Source: Maylandia zebra (taxonomy: Eukaryota > Chordata > Actinopteri > Cichliformes > Cichlidae). Taken from it: a stretch of 64,000 bases of DNA. Below, piece by piece: positions 57,777-64,000 of the stretch. The position numbers and the translations under genes are program-made. The notes under the pieces were generated by a model. The model ran no database searches and was not told the origin of the DNA. It saw only the letters and a list, made by a program, of their open reading frames with translations. Location of the stretch: positions 41,787,870-41,851,869 of the forward strand of contig NC_135168.1 of NCBI RefSeq assembly GCF_041146795.1, given 5' to 3'. Within the stretch, counting starts at the first letter, position 1. The number at the start of each line of letters is the position of its first letter.

Positions 57777-59240
57777 ACACTGCACTCTAGAGGTGCAAAA
57801 TGAAACTCTTCAGGCATCGAGTAAAAAAGCAACTATATTTATTCAGAATATCCACACTGACTAGCATATTATTGCCCTATCTATCCAGGAAGTACAAAAA
57901 AGAGGAAAAAAGCTGCAAAAAATGACAACAGTAGAGGTAGTGCGTTTTTAAAGGAAATAATACACATGTAAAAGCAACTGTTATAAGTAATGATTCATGT
58001 TTTTCGTTCTCAATTTGTTTGAAGTTCAGACTGAATTAAATCTTATTTGAGGAAGCTCGGCAGTTACTTAAAAGTATCCCTATAGTATATAAAAGCAGCT
58101 TTACATCAGTGGATTTGAACTAAGCCCAGTAACTTCAGGGTTAACCTTTATTCACTTCTTGCAGTTTGGACATCGCCATGGTAACTCATGCTGCAGACCA
58201 GTGTGGGTTATATTTGAGATTAGAGATCAACAGGTATAAAATCACCACCTATCAGCTATCAGATCTTTAAACAGAATTGTGATATTGATGCATCTGTTAA
58301 CTTACACCGTCTGCATTTTTGGCCAGCTTTCTTTCCTAGCTTCAACTTGCTATATTATTAAAAACAGTAGGTGTTTTCCAGTCTTACTAACAAAAACACT
58401 TGAAGCATACACGCAGTCCTACTGCTGCTTTGTCTGCAGAATCCGTTTTACTTTCAGTTTGTATTGTGTGTGTAACTGCTTCATAGTTTTCTAATACTAC
58501 AGTTTGATCTTCTTGTGTAAAATCAGCCACTCTGCTGTCACTTATCCATCTTTGTAATTGGTCAGATTCTGCCAACGCCACCTCTTTGATATGAACACAG
58601 AGAGGAAACCCTAAGTTAGCCAGCTGATAGCCAGCTTCATGTGACTGCTTATCCTGATTACTAGTGTTAGAATAAGTGAATCCAGATAAAGGGAATAACC
58701 TGAGTATGCTGAACGTGCTTCCTAGAACAGAGTCTGGGGTCAGAAAACATTAATTTAATATATATCAGTTTGCTGCAGTGGGCAAATCATTGAGCTGGAA
58801 TGCTTTATAACACTGTATTAAATGTGGTGCATAAATAAAATTCAGAAATGCTCAAATCTGGCCACAAACAGTCTTGTCGTGGTACTTTATCGATACAGAA
58901 GTCTGCTATAAAATAGACTTTAACCCCTTAATGCGTAGCGTATCATATTTGACAGCAATTTCTGAGATTTCTAGTGTAATCTTCCCCCTGACAAACCTAA
59001 ATAAATTGCGCATGACATTTTTAAGGTACTAACGCAAAAAACGAGCAAATATGAAACAAAGTTAAACTCATATATGCAAATTAGTATTCAAATATTATTT
59101 TTAAAAACTTGTCCGAATGTTCAATAATTTCATTAAACATTTTCTGGCAATTATTTTGTGGTCCAAGCTTTAAATGATAATTGATATCCCATTTTGAAAT
59201 AACATAGACCAAAACAGAAGTAATCCACAGTCACCCACTG
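57773..59240. other. Intergenic DNA
   Basis: AT-rich sequence with no supported gene. A 65-residue open frame on the minus strand at 58387-58581 lacks recognisable features and exon signals. Confidence 0.45.
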
Positions 59241-59250
59241 CTAACTGTGA

Positions 59251-59256
59251 CATGGT
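59251..59256 (-). terminator. Polyadenylation signal of the C2H2 zinc-finger gene
   Basis: AATAAA on the minus strand, about 215 bases beyond the stop codon at 59472. Confidence 0.55.
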
Positions 59257-59471
59257 TCTTTATTTCAGTGTCTTCATTTGAGGATCTGTTGTGCACGCTC
59301 GAGAATAGAAAGCCGGTTTTCCTATAGTTAAAAAATCTGAACAGCGTTTGTGTCAGCGTATCTGGAATCTACAAGTGCGCGTGATCCAAAACAGTTTTAC
59401 ACTGTGGCACAAATGACAGTAAAAGTGCTTCTAAACTGCAAAGTCTATCAAGTCTTTCTAGTTCGTTGGGG

Positions 59472-62400
59472 TCAGAGCGCCCCGTTGGTGTGTGTGATCA
59501 TGTGTCTGCGAAGGTTGCTGGGGTTGTTGAAACTGGCTGTGCACTGACTGCAGGTGTACGGCTTCTCTCCGGAGTGTGTCCGCAGGTGGATCTTCAGACT
59601 GCCGTTCTGCGTGAAGCGTTTTCCACATTGCGCACATGCGTACGGCTTCTCGCCCGTGTGAATGCGCATGTGGATGCTAAGTGTGGTCTTGTTGACAAAC
59701 GACTTGCCGCACAGAGAGCAAGGGACCGGAGACTCCCCGGTGTGACTCGCGCGATGTACGATGAGGTCTTCGCGGCTGTGGAAGCGCTCGCCACAGAAGT
59801 TGCAGTCCAGGGATTTGTTGGCGGTGTGAGGGAAGACGTTCTGCTGCTGTGGGAACTGGCTCATGTGGCTGGGGTGCCCCACTTGACCCTCAGTTACTAC
59901 TAGTGGCGATTTCAATCCAGGGTTCAATGCTGTCAGAGCCATTTGTGTGGAATTATTTCTTTCAAGTTGGTTGTTTCTCACCAGTCCGGCACTGTTATCC
60001 TGTGTGACTCTCATTGGAGCTCTGTCACTTGCGCCAGTGGTGAAATTCAGGAGGTTGTCGTGGCCGACGTTGTGGTCAGACAGAGAGCTAAAAGCCTGAA
60101 GCTCAGACGCAGAGAAGAGGGTGTCACTTTCATCCTGTAGAGGCCCTTCGCCTCGGCCGTGAACGCACACGATTCTCAGCTCCTCGTTATCACCTGTCGA
60201 GCAAGAGGAACCAGCTGGCTCCAAATTCTGAGCTCCTGTTGCAACACCGCCCTGCAGACTGTGGTTTCTAAAGTCACCCTGATCTGAAAAGACAGAGAAT
60301 AGCATCTTTAAAGGCCACTATGAAACAGAAGCGCTTAGGCCAGTCTTACTCAGCACTCATCAATGAGGAACTGCTTGTGTGTAATTTAGAAAGAGAGACT
60401 TTCTATCAGATGCTTGACGTCTGATCTACTTTCTTCCTCCTATTCTCGGCTTGCCTGGTATAATTGTTTTTCAGCCCTAAGATAGAAGATAGACAATCTA
60501 GGCTTTTAGAATCTGTGAGCTGTAGTGATGACAAGTAAAGACATAAAATACAAATAAAAATAATAATTAATCAGCCCTTTAAGCTCACTTAAAAATCCTA
60601 CTCACCACCAACATCTGGCCCACATCCACCCACATCATCCTCATCTTTGATTAGAATGACATCTGGACTCTCCACATCTGCACACTAGCACATTAAGGAC
60701 AGCTATGCATGAGCAAACTAGATTTCAAACAGAGCTACTGCTATTCATTTATGGACTGCATGTACCTGCACTTGAGCTGCTGAGGAGGTGGTCTTTTTCT
60801 CCGACTGCAGGACGATAGAAGCAGCTTCCCCACCCGCCTTTTGAGCCACTTGTGATTTGATGAGAACTGAAGAAGAAAAGGAAAATACATTTTTATTATT
60901 CATTAATCTTTATTTAACCAGGAAGTGAAACTCCTTAGATTAAGAATGTCTTTTGCGAGAGTGTCCTGTCCCCAGATAAGCACAGATTTGAACCCAGGAC
61001 CCTACTACTTTGAGGGTAACTTAAATAACTGTGACCACAGATGGTGTTGATGTAGTCACAGAAGAGCAACAATCATACCTTTACTGTCCTCAAACCCACA
61101 ACTGTTTTATTAGCTGTACTGTTGCACCACCCAGGAAAGACTTGTGGTGGTTAGTTTTATTTAAAGCAATGTTAACTGCAATGCTAGTGAATGTATAAAT
61201 CACTGAACTACAGAGCCACACTGAATATGCACGCTTCAAAGCATTTTTATTCGCTGACACTTATAGAGTGTGACAGGCTTGGTGGTGCAGTGGTCAGCAT
61301 TGTCATCTCACAGCAAGACGATCCTGCTTTGAATTCAGACTATGTGGAGTTTGTGTGTTCTTTCTGCGTGGGTTCTTTACAGGTACTCTAGTTTTCACCC
61401 ACAGTCCAGAGATTAGATTCATTGTCACACCTACAGTCTAAATGTAAAAGTTTTCCCTGCAACCCTGAACTAGATAAGCAGAAGAAACTGTAAGCTTTTA
61501 AAGTCTTTAAAATACAGAACAATTTTGCAGCACTATGCAGGTTCCTCATATTGTGCAGCCCAGAGATATTACAGCTGATCATTTTTTAATATTTCTAATA
61601 TTATTTCTTTTTTGAGTTTATACCCTCAGTTCAGTTTGGTTTGATTTCAGAAAATGGTTAGTTTTTATAACTAGTTTCTGTGTTACTTTTACCTCAAGAT
61701 TGATCAAAACCTGAACTAAACACAGTACTTTTGAAGAGGTGAGTCACAGTCATTTAGACATCCTGGTCTCAACAAATATTTGCACCAAAGCCTTACTGCA
61801 CAGTTTGTAATACCAAATATGGACAAGTCCTCCATATTTTTATTAAATATTTGATTTACTTTCAGTTAGCTATTTGTTCATCTGTTGGTATCAGTATTTA
61901 TACGAGCTGAAAACGAAAGATTTTAAGAGTCAAGAATAGACGGGGGGGAGGCAACTTCCCTGTTGGTGTCACATGTGTTTGCTGAAACGAGCTGACAGGA
62001 ATAAAATGAAGGAAGTTCAACACAGCCAGGTTTTCTTTGCATTAGCTGGCTCAATAACACCTAATACCCCCAGCGGAGATAACAAGCATCACAAAAGCAG
62101 GCTCTGTGTGCGCTCACAGAAAAATGAGTGTTTCACATGTCATATGATTCCTCTTTGCACAAAATGATCCCTATGAGTGTCGCCTACTCCAGTCAAAGGT
62201 CTTGTCAGAGGATGATGATAAAATAGTGATAAAAAAGACATTAATTAAGTGCCTTGAGCTCACAGTTGCTGTGATTTGGAGCTATGCACATAAGACTGAA
62301 TTCAAAATTGAAGTGAATTGCATAAAAAATAAAACTGTAAACTAAGAAAAGGATTAATGCTGCAGAAAATTATTAATTAAGCAATTCAGACACTTTTGAG

Positions 62401-63644
62401 ACACAGACAGCTCTGACTTTAAGCTTGATATAAAGTCGGTATGCTATTAATCAACCCTCAGATTCATGCAGAGAGTAAAAGAGTCAATTAATGAGAGATA
62501 ACAAATGTTAGGGAAATCTGTTTATGTTCTGTGTCTGCAAAAAAAACAAGTTGACATGTCGACACCAAATATGATATGGAACTTAAAACTCAGGGAATTA
62601 ATGGCATTTCTCTACGGTCTCTGTGGTTTACGCCACTCAATTACCTGACAGTGAACACAATAAAAGTGACAAAACATTACTTTTCCTTTAAAAAGAATGT
62701 CTATAAAGGAAATGTAATATGAAAGATCATGTAAGACATTGATTTTTAATTCATCGTATTAGTGATTTATGATAACATAGAATATGTCCATAAATAACCT
62801 GTGTACCTGAGTCTTTGATTCTTTATGGGTTGATTGTGGTGAAGACTAAATGTATTTAAAGGGACAGACACATGTTCTGAGTTGAGGTTGGACTTGTTAT
62901 AATTCAGCATCACATACTTTAAGCGGAAATTCCACTTAACAATTATTTTAGACTGAGGCTTTGAATGAGCGTATCGAAATGTGTCTTTATTTATTTGTGT
63001 ATTTGTTTATTTGTTTATGTTTCGGTTTAGCTGACCATTATTAAGTTTAAGTAAGTGAGTGAATTCACATTTAATAAGCCGAATAAACTTTTATCACCAC
63101 AATAAAAAACCCGCTGGTTCTGTTATCTGTGTCACATGACCAGGGCCAGCTGTGTCTGATGCGCGATACTACTCCGCACATCTGCATTTTCATAATCAAC
63201 TCGTTAAACTAGCTAAAACAGCTGTTTTATACGTTATTAGTTTGAAGTAACTAGCGGTGGGTATTTAATAGTTAATTATATAAATGGCGGGGGCGGAATG
63301 TTATTTGTTACTCGAGTATGAAGTACTTTTAAAGTGAAAGTATCGTTACCTTGTGGCTTAGCTCGTGGTTTGGTTATGTTTCCTCTGATGGGAGAAAAGC
63401 GGCTCGCTGGTCGATTAGTTCTGGTTTGTAGCCTGAGGGAGAAGAGCTCACTCCTCATAACCTTCATCCTCGTCCTCAGGTTTTCGTTTTCCTTCAAGCT
63501 CTGGGTTAAATGCAGACGGAGAGACGCCGAGCTCTCCGAGAACAGCTGGCTGATTTCTGCCACCGCCGCTTTCACCAGCACGTCCATAATGGACAAAAGC
63601 TGTGACTCCAGATTCAGGCTCCCCGGTGGCATGTTTGTGGACAT
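59472..63644 (-). CDS. C2H2 zinc-finger protein, four fingers (spliced)
   Basis: Coding exons on the minus strand are 63644-63350, 60866-60766, 60684-60606 and 60283-59472, in frame, giving 428 aa. The N-terminal exon has the helical segment LESQLLSIMDVLVKAAVAEI, then a Glu/Leu-rich coiled-coil-like stretch (LHLTQSLKENENLRTRMKVM), a start seen in a large teleost zinc-finger family. Two small acidic exons follow (one with SPDVILIKDEDD, a possible SUMO-interaction-like motif). The last exon ends in four tandem C2H2 fingers joined by TGE/SGE(K/S)P linkers: CNFCGERFHSREDLIVHRASH, CSLCGKSFVNKTTLSIHMRI, CAQCGKRFTQNGSLKIHLRT and CSQCTASFNNPSNLRRHMIT. It is presumably a nuclear DNA-binding regulator; the target is unknown. 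I cannot assign an ortholog. The first finger is listed without its terminal His. Confidence 0.87.
60905..61010. repeat. Degenerate TTTAACCAGG-type dispersed repeat
   Basis: CTTTATTTAACCAGGAAGTG followed by AGATTAAGAATGTCTTTTGC resembles a repeat with ATTTAACCAGGT...GAGATTAAAATCTCTTTT that is frequent in teleosts. Assignment is from memory. Confidence 0.4.
61275..61495 (+). repeat. Dispersed teleost SINE-like repeat
   Basis: The copy begins GGCTTGGTGGTGCAGTGGTC and continues with AGCATTGTCATCTCACAGCA, TGTGGAGTTTGTGTGTTC, CACCCACAGTCCAGAGATTA and CTGAACTAGATAAGCAGAAG. These blocks, in this order, match a repeat very common in fish genomes. The middle is shortened and the copy is diverged. Confidence 0.6.
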
Positions 63645-64000
63645 GTTTCACTTTGCTGCCACCGAGATTTGTGTTGAAAAAAGGGCGCAACACGGTCAGT
63701 AGGTTAGCTTAACAAAAGAGACAACACAATGGCCTTCCTGGTAGCATGATGCTGATTACCGTAATACCCAGAAAGCAGGGACACTGGGGGGTGATGCTTG
63801 GCTGGTGATGATGTTTGTTTGAAGAAACCAATTTCTGTAGTTTTGAAGGCAATTCTTGGTTGATATAGTTTTAGTTGCTCAACAGTTGGCTTTGTGGTAT
63901 TAGTTTGTTTCGATACAGCGAATTGTTTCAATGGGTTTACATTTTTAAAAGGCCTTCCAGGAAAGAACATGTCTCTCCACATATTTAAACATAATGATGA
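63645..64000. other. Upstream region of the zinc-finger gene to the window edge
   Basis: No gene supported. An open frame on the minus strand (63704-63982) has no family features and runs up to the window edge. Confidence 0.4.

Larger units (their letters stand above)
60867..63349 (-). other. First intron of the zinc-finger gene
   Basis: A 2.5-kb AT-rich intron. It holds a degenerate repeat with TTTATTTAACCAGG at about 60905-61010, a SINE-like copy at 61275-61495 and otherwise no identifiable feature. Confidence 0.55.

Noticed and set aside
58387-58581. 64-residue minus-strand frame
   Set aside because: No ATG context, splice signals or family similarity that I can see; length is within chance for AT-moderate DNA.
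63704-63982. 92-residue minus-strand frame at the window edge
   Set aside because: No recognisable domain, and it lies in the presumed promoter region of the zinc-finger gene. It could be part of something beyond the window, but nothing supports it.

Overview
This is vertebrate genomic DNA, most likely from a percomorph teleost. It has multi-exon genes with GT/AG introns, long (CA)n, (GATA)n, (AAT)n, poly(A) and poly(G) tracts, and teleost-type transposons (Tc1/mariner, hAT, CR1/L2-like LINE). No operon, rRNA, tRNA or CRISPR array was seen, and nothing recognisable as an LTR retrotransposon or retrovirus.

Layout. (1) 1.96-14.5 kb, + strand: a neuronal calcium-binding protein gene, best matched to CABP4. 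Two different phase-0 N-terminal modules can be spliced to one EF-hand core: a CABP4-like module (exons at 1.96 and 2.59 kb) and a myristoylation-type, CaBP1/2-like module (exons at 9.60 and 10.73 kb). (2) 16.4-18.2 kb, - strand: crybb1, head-to-head with (3) 19.2-21.7 kb, + strand: an acidic beta-crystallin. The order matches the CRYBB1/CRYBA4 pair of mammals, although the protein reads more like the A1 type. (4) 22.05-22.78 kb: a decayed Tc1-like relic. (5) 22.9-29.2 kb, - strand: btbd18, a BTB protein known in mouse as a regulator of piRNA-precursor transcription. (6) 30.6-31.6 kb, - strand: a 135-aa single-pass membrane protein that I cannot name. (7) 32.3-35.5 kb: a nested transposon cluster in which an old Tc1-like element was hit separately by a LINE and by a second Tc1-like element. 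(8) 36.7-54.3 kb, - strand: ctnnd1 (p120-catenin), 19 coding exons, including an 18-nt microexon equivalent to mammalian exon C. (9) 55.0-57.7 kb, + strand: a hAT transposon that looks complete, with an 8-bp target duplication and an unbroken 621-codon transposase. (10) 59.2-63.7 kb, - strand: a four-finger C2H2 zinc-finger gene.

BTBD18 next to CTNND1 is the mammalian (human 11q12) order, which supports both calls. The first three host genes are all expected in eye tissue: CABP4 at photoreceptor synapses and the crystallins in lens. Whether that proximity matters is unknown. Exon boundaries were read by eye from splice sites and reading-phase continuity; each coding chain closes in frame.
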